Below the pieces are notes generated by a model. The model did not search any database. It was not told where the DNA came from and was given only the letters and a program-made list of their open reading frames with translations. A stretch of DNA of 64,000 bases, taken from positions 1,612,001 through 1,676,000 of the forward strand of contig CAJZHL010000003.1 of assembly GCA_916048055.1 (NCBI GenBank), read 5' to 3'. Within the stretch, counting starts at the first letter, position 1; each line of letters begins with the position of its first letter. This document shows positions 32,542-42,962 of the stretch, one piece after another. The position numbers and the translations under genes are program-made. Source of the DNA: Pedinophyceae sp. YPF-701 (taxonomy: Eukaryota; Chlorophyta; Pedinophyceae).

Positions 32542-35500
32542 GCTCGAAGGCGACGCGGTCGCGTGGCCGGGGACCTTGGTGCAGTTGCCCCGCCTGCGGT
32601 GTGCACGAGGTCGAGGCGGCGCGGTGAGCGTAGTTCGGGTGCTTCACGTCATTCTCTACTCCCGGTCTGGGGACTTTGGTCGCGATGAGATGAACCAGAA
32701 GCGCAGCGCGGCGCGGTGGATCCGCCCACCAGGTGGAGGAGCCGAGCGCTCCGCGTTCGTGCACGCAATCGCGGATATCTTGCGATATTTCGTCAACCAC
32801 ATTCTCGTAAACCGCGCGGAGGGTGCGTGTCGGCGCTCGTAGCGTGCATGCTGTGCGGAAAAGGGCCCGATGACGGCCGGACGGGGCGAAGAGTCGCGAT
32901 GGGCTGCTCACCGTTGCGAGAGGCGCTGGGACGATTCGTGGTGCGCCACGTGAACAGTAGATCGAGATCTGTCAGGGACGCGCAGGTCCGCGCTCCGTTC
33001 GTGCCAGCGGAAGCAGGAGGTGCGGATGGCAGGCAGCAGAGCTCGAGGCTGCCACGACAGCCCGACGGGATGGCTCTGTGTCCGCAACACAGGCCCTGCC
33101 CGACGGCTGACTGTCTTGCCTTGTCGACTGCCGGGTCTCGGCTCCCCTGCGGCCCCCCTGAGGCCGCTGCGCGCCACGAGACCTGATTCAGGTGCACCTA
33201 TACTCAGGCCCCGCGTCGAGGCAGCCAGGCGGCAGCGCGGCGTGCCGCTCGACGGAACGATGCGTGTGATCTCGCGGGGCCGGCGCCAGGGCAGCCTCGG
33301 GCACGGCGTGCATGCACGGCACGGGTTCACCATGGTGCGCGCACCTCGGCCCTCCAAGCAGCGCCGAGGCGGTCTCGGCGCACAGGCACCTCGAGGCGCC
33401 GCGGGACGCCGTTTGCAGGCTCGCCGGAGACCTGCAGGCGCCCGTCGTGGAGCCGTCCACGCGATGCGTCGATGCCGCGCGGTGCAGGTGCGCGGAGGGG
33501 ATTCTTCGTTGACTGCGCCACGCCGCGGGGCGACGGGCGCGATCCCGGCTTGGGGGCCACACGCGGACGGCCACCTGCGATCATCGCGGTCCCGCCGGGC
33601 GACGAGCGGGGCGGCACGGAGCCGCTGCTGATCAACTGCGACGACGGCAGCGTCCGGCCGGGTCCGGGTCGCGCGTGCGGCGGATTTCGGTGAGCCGCGT
33701 GCGCGACGGGCCAGGCATGGGCAGCCCCGCTCTCCAGGTCCGCCTCCTCGTGCTGGAGGCGGCGGCGGAGGACCCTGCGCTGAAGAAGCAAGCCTAGTAA
33801 CTTGCACAACTTCTTCCCGTCCGCTAGAGTGTCCCTGCGATCGACGACATGGCCTTTGATGCGATGAACGCGCGCGCACACACACAGAATGTCGCTCCTT
33901 GGACGTGCCTGTGCCCCAGGCGTGCGACTTGGTGCTCGCCGGTAGGGGGCCGGGCGCCCACGAGCTCTTGTGGACGGCTGCGCGCGCATGGGGACCCTCG
34001 CGTGCGCGCAACCAGATCACGAGTAGCCCGGAACTGTGCGATGAACCGCGATGTCACAGCCAGGAGCGCCGCGTATTCGCTCTCGGGACCCTACTAGGGA
34101 CTGCCGGCCCGCAGCGACGTATCCTGTGTACGAAGGCTCTTCGCAGGTTCATAGCTGGATACGTACGATCGGGGACAACTTCCGCGTGCGCCGCTCTCAC
34201 TGCAATCGCCTCCCACCGTGCGCCGCCGCGGGAAACGCACCCCAGCTGGTGGTACATCTACACGGCCGCCTCCGCGGCCTTCGCATGCGCCTGCCCGCGA
34301 ACGTGCGTCGTCGACGAGGTGCCGGCTGGCGCAGCCGTCGGACCATGTAGCCCAAGATGGGCCGCCCGCCCTCCAGCCTGCGACCCCCCCACATCTACCT
34401 CCCCCCCCCCCGGCTTGATGCAGGCCGCCAGAGGACTGACAACACCGGCGCAGGCCCGCGACGTGGACATCTTGCGTGTGAGGCCGCACCGAGAGCAGCA
34501 GGGTCCCGTCCGGCGCCAGGATTGGCGAAAGTTTTGCATTGGCTCGAAGAACATGCGCGACCTGCGCCGAGAACGGGCCGCCCCGAGCTCGTCGTGCCTG
34601 CCGGCCACCAGAGGTAGCTGCGCCACCCGCACGACACTATGCCGTCGCCTCAGGACACGCCGCTTGCAAGCAAGGGAGGCTCAACACACAAGAACTTGCG
34701 CAGCGCCGCCGCCGTCGCGCTGGACATGCCAGTCGGTGTGCATGACGTGCGCGTCGCGCTGCGGCCGTCTCGGAGGGCGTCCACGCTGCGGTCCGCGACC
34801 GTGCAGGCCGGGAAAACACAACAAGGTGCTCATTCTGCGCGATGGCGGCGGGGGTGACGCGCGGCGACGGCGCGCGCGAGCGGGGAGGGCAGCATCGTCC
34901 GCGGGTTGGAGGGGAGGGGGGAGTCGTCTTCCAAGCGTGGCGCCGCCGCTGGCAGCGAGCTGGGGGGGGGTCACGCGCTAACGCACCCGGGGAGTGTCTC
35001 GCGTGGTGGACCCACGCCAGCCGGCCACACCAGGGTCCACGCGCACCGGGACGGGGAAGATTGCTGCACGACGCTTGGCGGGACGCGCGTGCCGCTGCGC
35101 GTGGCTCTGGTGGCCGCTCGCGCGCTACCACCACCGCAGCGGGTGGGGCTGTCCTGCGCGTCGCCGGCCATCCTCCAGTGCCCGCGCCGTATCGTCTCCG
35201 TGCTCAAGAGTGCCGTCCTGTAGTACATCCGTGGCGGGCAAGCGTCCGGGGACGTCCATTCGGGCGGACGGGTCGCCTCCAGCTCCGCAGTCTCTCTCCA
35301 TCGCCAGCGGCGGCTCCTCGTGGGCGCTCGATGGACGAAACGGGTGGGAACGTGATCAGTGGGCCAGGTGTGGGGTGTCAGCGCGCGGGTCGTGGGCGCT
35401 GACCGCGGCACCGTCCAGGATGCGCGCGGGGCCAAAGGCGCTGCAAGCCATTTCGCGGCTAGTCAGGGCGGCAGGTACGTCTGTCGAGGCCCCGAATCAC

Positions 35501-35982
35501 GCGCCGCCTGCGCCGGGGTTGGTGTCGAGGAGGTCCGCGCCGGGGTGGATCGCTGCAGGCGCCACGATTTTTTCAGCTGGCGCTCAACCTGCACGTGCAC
35601 AACGCACGTGCGCGATGGGATGTGCGCACGTACGCGACGTTCGGGGCGCGACAGTGCGCTTCTCGGTGCACGCGACCTCTCCATGGGATATACACGAGCG
35701 CGCCTGCCTGGAGCGGAGGCGCACGCCGCAGTTCGCTGCGGTGCGGCGCCCCGGATGACACGTGGCGACGGCGCGCGCGAGCGGGGAGGTGATCAGCGGC
35801 CACGTCCGCAGCTAGAGACGCCACGACGCGGCGGCGTGACGTGGCGCCGCGGAGCAACGACGTGTGTATGTGATTGAACAGAACATGATAACAGTGAGGG
35901 CGTCGCTCGTCGTGCTGCCCCGTGCGCGGGTCGACCGCGGCGTGCGGCACCCCGCCTCCTCCGCGCGCTCCGCTACCCTCGC
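32542..35982. other. Long stretch without a recognisable gene (32542-35982)
   Basis: About 3.4 kb with many overlapping short frames on both strands but no family resemblance or consistent exon chain. The 5' end of the HNH-like gene is at its left edge. A 25-base block, GGCGACGGCGCGCGCGAGCG and flanks, occurs at about 34866 and 35765. I regard most of it as non-coding or decayed sequence; a lineage-specific gene could be hidden. Confidence 0.4.
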
Positions 35983-37207
35983 CTACCCGTTGCTCCTCTT
36001 CAACGGGGGCAGAGGGTCGCGGATGTCGACGACGCCCTCGTACTGCACCACGCGCAGCAGGAAGTCGACCGTGTCCATCTCCGCCCCCGTGGCCTGTAGC
36101 TTCCGTTTCGCCTTCGCCACCAGGTCCTCGTCCAGTCGCGGCGCTTTGGCGTGCCCGAACCTGCGGTAGAGGTGTGTGTAGTACCACACGACGCTGCCGT
36201 ACGGGACGCAGAAGACGTCGGGGAAGACGACCTCGTCGGTGTCCGAAGGAGCATCCCGATAGGTGGCCTCCACGTCGACGATGCCCTCGAGGCGCGTCCA
36301 GAAGTCGCTGAGCGTGGCACACTCCTGCAGCAGCGGTGGCGAAGGGGCGGAGCAGCGGCGCGCGTCGGTGAGCGGCGCCGCACACGCCTGAGACGGAGGG
36401 TGGAACGATCTGCAACGAGGTCAGTGCGACCGGCAGTTCTCACCTCGGCCAGGAGTTCTCCCAGAGGCTTGCAGGCGCTGAACGGGGTGCCGCGCATGTC
36501 ACGCCCGATCTGCCACAGGCGGGCCGTGTCGTCGGCTGGCACCGCGTTCTCGTCGTCGGAGAAGACCCCGCGCAGGAACGCGTCTGCCTGCCGCTCGAAG
36601 AACGGCTTGTCGTCCCGCTTGTACCTGGCGTAGAACTCGGGCGTCTCCTGGCCGTACTCGATCTCGATCCACGTGGTCACCTCCTCCCTCACGGCGGTCA
36701 TCGCGGCGCCGTTCGGGCTGCTCCGTAGTCCGACCAGTCTTTTCTTCGCGTAAGATTCCAGCTGCGCGTGGAGTCGGTGCGAGTGGGTTACTGCAGCCCG
36801 AGATCGACGCGCGCATGCACAACTCCGCGACGTCCACGCTCGTCGCTCGGGGACGGGCCGCTGCCGCGGCGACGCAGTCGGACCACGCAACAACGCGTCG
36901 ATCAGCATCGTCCAGCACAAACACAGCGCACCTGCTCGACCACCTCGTCGACCGACTGGGGCGTGTACCGCTGCTTGAGCTCTTCCGTGCTGCCACAGTT
37001 GAAAGCCACGAGTAGCGCCCGTTTCGGGGCGTCGTCGTGCACAAGTTTGCCCTCCTTGGAGGCCACCGCGTGTGCACACAGCAGCGCACGCGCCACCTCG
37101 AAGTGCCGGCCATCGGAGGGAATGTGCAGACCTTTTTCGCCATCCTTCTGCTTCGGAACGGCCAACTCGTCGGGCTTTGAGACCTGGTTCTTGGCCCAGG
37201 GAAGCAT
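35983..37207 (-). CDS. Unrecognised three-exon gene, paralogue A
   Basis: Exons 37207-36932, 36761-36444 and 36324-35983, all joined in phase 0, 311 residues. I took the ATG at 37207 because it aligns with the only possible start of paralogue B (41694-42962); similarity extends a few codons upstream (LPRVM), so a further 5' exon is possible. The central block is almost identical between the two: WIEIEYGQETPEFYARYKRD, DDKPFFERQA and the stretch ending DMRGTPF. Other shared parts are HFEVARALLCAHAVASK and SDFWTRLEG...YGSVVWYYTHLY. No membrane segment, signal peptide or known catalytic motif is visible. Charged and aromatic-rich, it looks like a soluble globular protein. Function unknown. Confidence 0.65.
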
Positions 37208-39130
37208 CACGCGAGGAAGTTTCGGGTCTGGCCCCCTGCGAGAGCGTACCACGATGGGCGACGTGGTTTCGGAGAGTGTGGGCCGTCAAATGCGCCTGCG
37301 CACGACCTTCGTCACCGGTTGTACTCGCGGGCGCGCCCGACGGATGGGCGCGAGCGCGGAGCGGCCCAGGATGCCCGTTTCGCGGGGCTACGATGCTTCT
37401 AAGGAGCTCGATCCGTTCCGCAGCTCACTCCACGTGTAAGTGGTGCTCGGCGGGCTCGGATCCGCCAGCGATGTCGGGCGAACGGGCCGCGGCAACGGCA
37501 GTGCTCACCTGCCCATCGTGCCTGCGAATGTCCCTGCGACGGTGCGGATGCGCTGATTTCTGCACGGCAGAGGGTGGCCGTGTGACTGTCGTGTCCCGTA
37601 CGTGCAGAGCGCAATGACGCGACCGACGGCACGGGCCGCGGCAAGGCCCCGACTCTTGTGACTTGACTCGCCTCCTGCGCCCCCCCCCCGCGAACTGTTG
37701 CGACTCGACTCGACTCGATTACAGCCCGGAGACCGGGACGTACCGCCAAGGCAGGCGTCACACCACCCATAGCGGCGCTAGTTTGTCAGCAACACCGAGG
37801 ACGAGTGCCCACCTCCTGCCGACAGCATCAAGGGAAGTGGCAGACGGCCCGCGCAGGGGGGGCAGCGGGCGCGGCGTGGGTCGCCGCGGGGAAACGTGGG
37901 GGGGGGTGCACCGACAGCCGACGTGCGAGTGCGTTTATCGTGCAGGCACTTGACGGCCTGTTGTGCTAGAGCTCCACAGCACACACAGCGCGGCCGCCGC
38001 AGCGTCCCGACATGCGCGCGCCGCCGAGCTCTGGGCAGGGTGCGGCCGAGGGCACACCACACCGCATTAGCACGCAGGACAGGGGGTTAGCATTGTGAGC
38101 GCAGACATCAGATTATGCCACCAGGCCGAGGCGGGGGGGCATGGGACGGCTGAAACCGCCAGGACCTGGCCGACAGCGTGTCATCATGCACTTCGGCCCG
38201 CGCGGATACGCCGCGCACGGACGGAGCGCGCCTCGTGGGCGCTGCGCAGCATCGACTCCGGGCCCGCGAGGGCGCACGGAGGAAGACTTGAGTCGGCGGG
38301 CCGGGGCTCAGCGTGAGCCGCGGCGCGACAGGATGCCGGGCTTCGCGTGGGAGCGCGCCGGCGCTCGCAGCTCCATGATCTCCATGTCTTCGTGGCGCTC
38401 GCGAGCGCGCCTGCGGCCATTTCCGGCTTGCGGGCGTTCGCGAGCACGCCGGGCCGCTTCCGGTGTCCACGGGTCGAGGTCGAGCGCCTGTCCAATCTTC
38501 GCGCCACGCAGAAGACCGAGGTGCCTCTGTTGACGACGACACTCTAGTGTCGTTGGCCTGGAACCGCGGCGTCTCCGTGATGCCGCACGCCCAGGGGGGC
38601 GCCACCCGAGTCGCGTCCCGCGGGTCCTCCCCATGCGCCTCGACCACCTCCGGGGTCGTGCGCTCGAAGCGCACGGTGCGCAGTGGCCGGGACAGGCTTG
38701 CTGGCCGCAAGGACGATGCCGCGCACTCGTGCACCTCTTGCGCATCTCTTCCGGCGACTCGCGCATCAAGTAGCGCGTTTTGCTCACCCGGAGTCGCAGC
38801 AGTCTCCCGGAGGGTTTGCGCTGGGCGCGGGACCAGGGGTTACATCAGAGCCGTCGTTTCCCGTCGCGGTTACAGAGGAGTTGAACTAGCCGCTCCGGCG
38901 CTCGCTTGATGGATCCGATGCAGTATCATGCGGGAGGATTCCGAGAGTGCAGGTGTCCGCACTCGTCGGGCTGCTCGCACATCTGAGCTGCAGGGGGGGT
39001 GCACGTGTGGTATGCTGCACGGGCATTCGGCGAAATCACTGTGTTTCGGCGTGCCGTGGTGCTTATGACAAGGTATGTGTACGAATATACAAATCCTTTT
39101 TATGTTAACAAGAAATTTGGGCCCTCACAC
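37208..39130. other. Gap with a second retroelement remnant (37208-39130)
   Basis: No gene chain was found. It holds the retroelement-like copy at 38540-38790 (minus strand). The last 150 bases before the tRNA (38990-39125) are strikingly AT-rich for this window, including TATACAAATCC and TTTTTATGTTAACAAG, and probably serve the tRNA gene. Confidence 0.45.
38540..38790 (-). mobile_element. Retroelement C-terminal remnant, copy 2 (degenerate)
   Basis: The plus-strand text around 38565-38690 (ACCGCGGCGTCTCCGTG, CGCCTCGACCACCTCCGGGG, GTCGTGCGCTCGAAG) repeats 27795-27915 with changes. On the minus strand it encodes TTPEVVEAHGEDPRD, matching TTPEVVEARGKDLRD of copy 1. The Cys signature is not intact here. 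Confidence 0.55.
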
Positions 39131-39223
39131 GCCGACATAGCTCAGTTGGAAGAGCGCAAGACTGAAGACGAGCGCACGCTGTCCGCTATCTTGAGGTCAG
39201 GTGTTCGATCCACCTTGTCGGCA
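39131..39223 (+). tRNA. tRNA-Phe (anticodon GAA) with 20-base intron
   Basis: A perfect 7-bp acceptor stem pairs GCCGACA with TGTCGGC, with discriminator A at 39223. The D arm is GCTCAGTTGGAAGAGC. The anticodon stem CAAGA/TCTTG encloses loop CTGAAGA with anticodon GAA at 39164-39166. A 20-base intron, 39168-39187, sits after position 37, the canonical nuclear site. The T arm reads CAGGTGTTCGATCCACCTT. The mature 73-base sequence closely follows eukaryotic tRNA-Phe. A TTTT tract at 39228-39231 can serve as the Pol III terminator. The AT-rich upstream flank is typical of plant-type tRNA genes. Confidence 0.96.
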
Positions 39224-41483
39224 AGCGTTTTGTTATGCTCGTGCGCGCAAACATCGCGCGAAGCGTTCGGGGGGGCCGAGAGAGGCGGCCAAAGCTGCCA
39301 GGCACCTGGAGGTCGCCGCAGGCTCGCAATGTCCACTGCGAACCCTCCGGGCGGCTCCTACGACTCCAGGGGAGCAAAGCGCGCTCCTTGATGCAGGAAT
39401 CGCCGAAAAAGCCGCGCAAGCAGTGCAGAAATAGGCGCCATTGACCCTGCGGCTGGCAAGCCTGCCCCAGCACTACGCCCTGAGCCCGTACGGGCGCCAT
39501 CAACGCGTCGACACAACGGCATGCCGGATCCTGTGGCGCACACGGCCCCGGTCGTGCCCTGTAGGCCCCAAAACTTCCAGCTGAAGCGGAGGGTGGGCGG
39601 GCTCAGAGCAGCTCGACCCGCCCTTGCGCGCCCGGATGGTGGGCGCAGCCCCAGACATTTCACACTACGTCACAGCTCGATCGATGCATTACGGCCAAGG
39701 GCAGTGTGTTGGTCCTGTAGCGCAAGCCGCAGCGCGTGATAGTCCAATATGTGCCTCTCATTCCACGTTTCCGACGTACCCGCGCCGCACACCCGTTTCT
39801 GTGCCGCTTCCGCACCTTCTGTGCACTCATCGCGTCGTGTGCTACTCGAATCACCCACGCACAAGCCCACGGACGTCTTTCTCCACCCCCTCTTCCCTCT
39901 GTCCGCTCATCTGTTGCTTTCGCGTAGCAGCACCGAAGGCTTCCGGCCCACATTCTGTTGGAGGCGCTTTCACGTCGCCGTGGCATGCCGCCATGTACGT
40001 CCGCCGCTCGTCGCAGGGACTCAGTGAGGGCCACCGGACGGTCTGTCATGCATCATATGATGCTGACACCCGCGCATGCCCACGCCGCCGCCAAGGAGCG
40101 CGGCTGCCGGTCCTCGACGCGCTCGTCGGGGGCACGGCGCGGAGCAGGACGCGTCCCGTACGGGGGCGAGCGGAGAGGTGGCGCGGCGCACGCGAGGAGG
40201 AAGGTCCTTTTCGGCTCCGGCTCACAGCGCCGCGGCCGCGAGCGGCGCGAGATCGCGATGGTGATGTGTGTCGGAGCTTGGTATCGCGGCACCGACCGCC
40301 CAGCGCCTCGTCACGCCAACTCCCCCCCCATGCATATATGCATGCCGCCCCGTCGACGTCGCACGCAGGCGGGGGGGCGGTGTTCTGCGCGGCGGGCGCG
40401 GCGAGTCGGGGGGTGCGATGCGGAGATGCGCGGCAGCACCAGGTCCGCGCGCTCGGCGACGTCGCCGTCACACGCGTGCACGTGGACGCGCCGACCGCCG
40501 CGTCGGCAGAGCAACAGCAACACACCACCCCGCCCCCCCGCCCCCAAAGGCCGCGCACGGCGCGCCGCAGCGGGGTCCCCGGCGCCTGGTCGCCCCGGAT
40601 ACCGCGTCGGCGAGCAACCACGGCGGCAGTTGGCAGCGAGGCTCTGCACGAGGTGTGCCGGACGCACCCGGGGCTCCGCAGAGCCATCCGTCCATGTGAC
40701 AGATCACCGCGGATCGGAGACCCGCAGGATCGCGCGAGGCGCCCACGGCGCGGCGTCTGGCGGTCGTAGACGAGGCCCGTGGTGACCCGCGCCGTCCATG
40801 GCGTCGCAGGCATCTCGCGGGGGCCCATGGCGCGCCGATCGCGGAGGCCCTGCCTATGTCGTCACCCCGCGCTCCCCAGGGGGGGGGCTGCGAGGATCCA
40901 GACACGACGGACTGCTTGACAGAGGACGTGTCCCAACTTGGCCGCCGCGCGCGCGCCCCGCCGGGAATCACGACCCCGCGCGACCAGACCAGGTAGCTTG
41001 CACGTCGGAGCGGCGCATGGTCGGCTCGCGGTTCACGCCCGACCACCCAGGTGCCCGCAGCGCGCGTGCTGCCCAGCCGCGGCGCTCGAGGCGGGCCGCG
41101 CGCCGCGTGGGAGCGCGGAGGGAGAGAGCGCTGACGCTGGTCGATCGAAGCTGCGTTCGCGGTCCGGGCCGGCCAGGCCATGTCCGGCGGCGGGCCGGGA
41201 GACGCGAGTGGTGGGGCAGTCCCGGTGGAGTCACTGGAGTCCTCCCAGGGGACTCTGCCCGCCTCCGCTGGTTGCCGGCGACGGGAATCGACGACCCCTC
41301 GTGGGAGATCCCGGAGCCCGCCGCGTTCGCGTCGAGCGGCGCCACGGTGTGTGCCGAGAAGCCCACGTGGCGCAGCGGGGCACCTGTGACGGCTCGAACT
41401 GTCCGCACTCGTCCATGATCGCCGGGTGCGTTCCCGTGTCGAGACACTCCGGCGCAGGCGGCGAACTCCCGCGGCTCGTCTCC
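39224..41483. other. Long stretch without a recognisable gene (39224-41483)
   Basis: About 2.2 kb of short overlapping frames without family resemblance. A perfect 16-base palindrome CATGCATATATGCATG lies at 40329-40344. Two pyrimidine-rich stretches occur near 39780-39900. No exon chain could be built. Confidence 0.4.
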
Positions 41484-41686
41484 ATTCCCGACGGTTCGAC
41501 GACGAACACCCCCGACCAATTCAAGGGGGGCGTTTCCAGCCTGCCGTTACACCTGCACCCGGTGGCGCGCGAAAACCCTGCTCCCGCGGGTGCTCCTCGT
41601 CGACCCGACGAAGCGCGTCACCATCCTCGGGGTCCGCCAGCACCCGTGCGCCCCTCCCGTGTCCTCCCGCGCTCGTGACTAGACTA
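41484..41686 (+). pseudogene. SnRK1/AMPK-alpha kinase C-lobe fragment, copy 2 (decayed)
   Basis: Frame pieces read NTPDQFKGGVSSLPLHLHPV, then after a frame change LLPRVLLVDPTKRVTI and VRQHP. These match the plant SnRK1 segment recalled as FDDENIPNLFKKIKGG...LPSHLSPGARDLIPRMLVVDP, then IRQHPWF. The change of frame is at the AAAA run 41572-41575, one A too many. The text then jumps at 41648 to a tail (TCCCGTGTCCTCCCGCGCTC) that in copy 1 lies about 300 bases further on, so this copy has an internal deletion that removed WF and the UBA-like region. It is not a functional kinase. Confidence 0.75.
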
Positions 41687-41693
41687 GACTTGT

Positions 41694-42962
41694 TCACACC
41701 CCGCAGAACGGGTCGACGATATGTTTGTACTGCACCACGCGCAGCAAGAAGTCGACCGTGTCCTTTCCCGCCCCCGTGGCCTCCAGCTTCCCCTTTGCCT
41801 TCCCCACCAGGTCCGCGTCCAGCCGCGGCGCTTCGGCGTGACCGAACGCGCTGTAGAGGTGTGTGTAGCACCACACAACGCTGCCGTAGGGGACGAAGTA
41901 CACGTTGGGGAAGAAGACCTCGTCAGTGTCCGCAGGAGCATTGAGGGGGGTGGCTTCCACGTCGGTGATGCCCTCAAGGCGCGTCCAGAAGTCGCTGAGC
42001 CCGGCACACTCCTGCATCAGCGGCGGCAAAGGGGCGGAGCAGCGGCGCGCGTCGGTGAGCGGCGCCGCACACGACTATGGCAATGGGGAAGCCTGCGCCG
42101 AGCCGGACGTGATCGGCGGGACTCACCTTCCCCAGGAAGTCTCCGAGAGGCTCGCAGGCGCGGAAAGGGGTGCCGCGCATGTCGCGCCCGATCTGCCACA
42201 GGCGGGCCGTGTCGTCGGCTGGCACCGCGTTCTCGTCGTCGGAGAAGACCCCGCGCAGGAACGCGCCCGCCTGCCGCTCGAAGAATGGCTTGTCGTCCCG
42301 CTTGTACCTGGCGTAGAACTCGGGCGTCTCTTGGCCGTACTCGATCTCGATCCACTCGGCCACCTTGCGCCTCACGGCGGTCATCCTCTCGCTGTTCGCG
42401 CTCCGTTGCTTCACCAGGTACGTGCCGACGAAGTCCATCAGCTGCGTCGCGAGCGTGCGGAGTTGGCGTCAGTAGGCACCAATGCGAGATCGATGCATGT
42501 GCGTGCGAGATCCCGAGAGAACGCCCGCGCCTGAGGACGAGATGTCGCGGTGCCGCGCAGTGGTGTCAAAGGCAGCAGCAGGCACATCGACGCGAACCCG
42601 GCACGTGACGGTTCAAGCGCTGCGTGCGCAGCTCCGCGACGTCAACGCACCTGCTGCTCCGCCCTCTTGAATGAGTCGCTCGTGTACGCCTTTGCCACTG
42701 CTTCCATGTCGTTGCATCCCAGGGCTTTGATCAGGGCCTTCCTCGGGGCGTCGCCATGTAGGAGCGGGCCCTGTTTGGAGGCGACTGCATGTGCACATAG
42801 CAGCGCGCGCGCCACCTCGACGTGGTATGCCCCCCGCGGAGGGGAGCTCGTCTCCGTGCCGACGGGAATGTCGAGCAGCCCGGGGCTGGCTGCGCTTGGT
42901 TGCGGCCCGAGCAACGCGGGGGCCTTGGGGGGCACGCCCGCGTTCTCAGCCCAGGGGAACAT
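41694..42962 (-). CDS. Unrecognised three-exon gene, paralogue B
   Basis: Exons 42962-42651, 42441-42127 and 42011-41694, phase 0 throughout, 314 residues; structure and lengths mirror paralogue A (35983-37207). The ATG at 42962 encodes M-FPWAEN, aligned with MLPWAKN of A. Shared blocks are HVEVARALLCAHAVASK, WIEIEYGQETPEFYARYKRD and YGSVVWCYTHLY. Part of intron 2 is conserved as well (GGGGCGGAGCAGCGGCGCGC), showing recent duplication. The first 35 residues and both exon 1/2 flanks have diverged strongly while the centre has not. It ends immediately beside the kinase fragment at 41484-41686. Function unknown. Confidence 0.65.

Noticed and set aside
32542-35982. Hidden multi-exon gene in the 3.4 kb stretch
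   Set aside because: Several donor and acceptor-like sites exist, but no chain gave a protein with sensible composition or similarity.
40329-40344. 16-base palindrome CATGCATATATGCATG
   Set aside because: Perfect, but no gene start, partner site or repeat copy nearby; noted only in the gap description.
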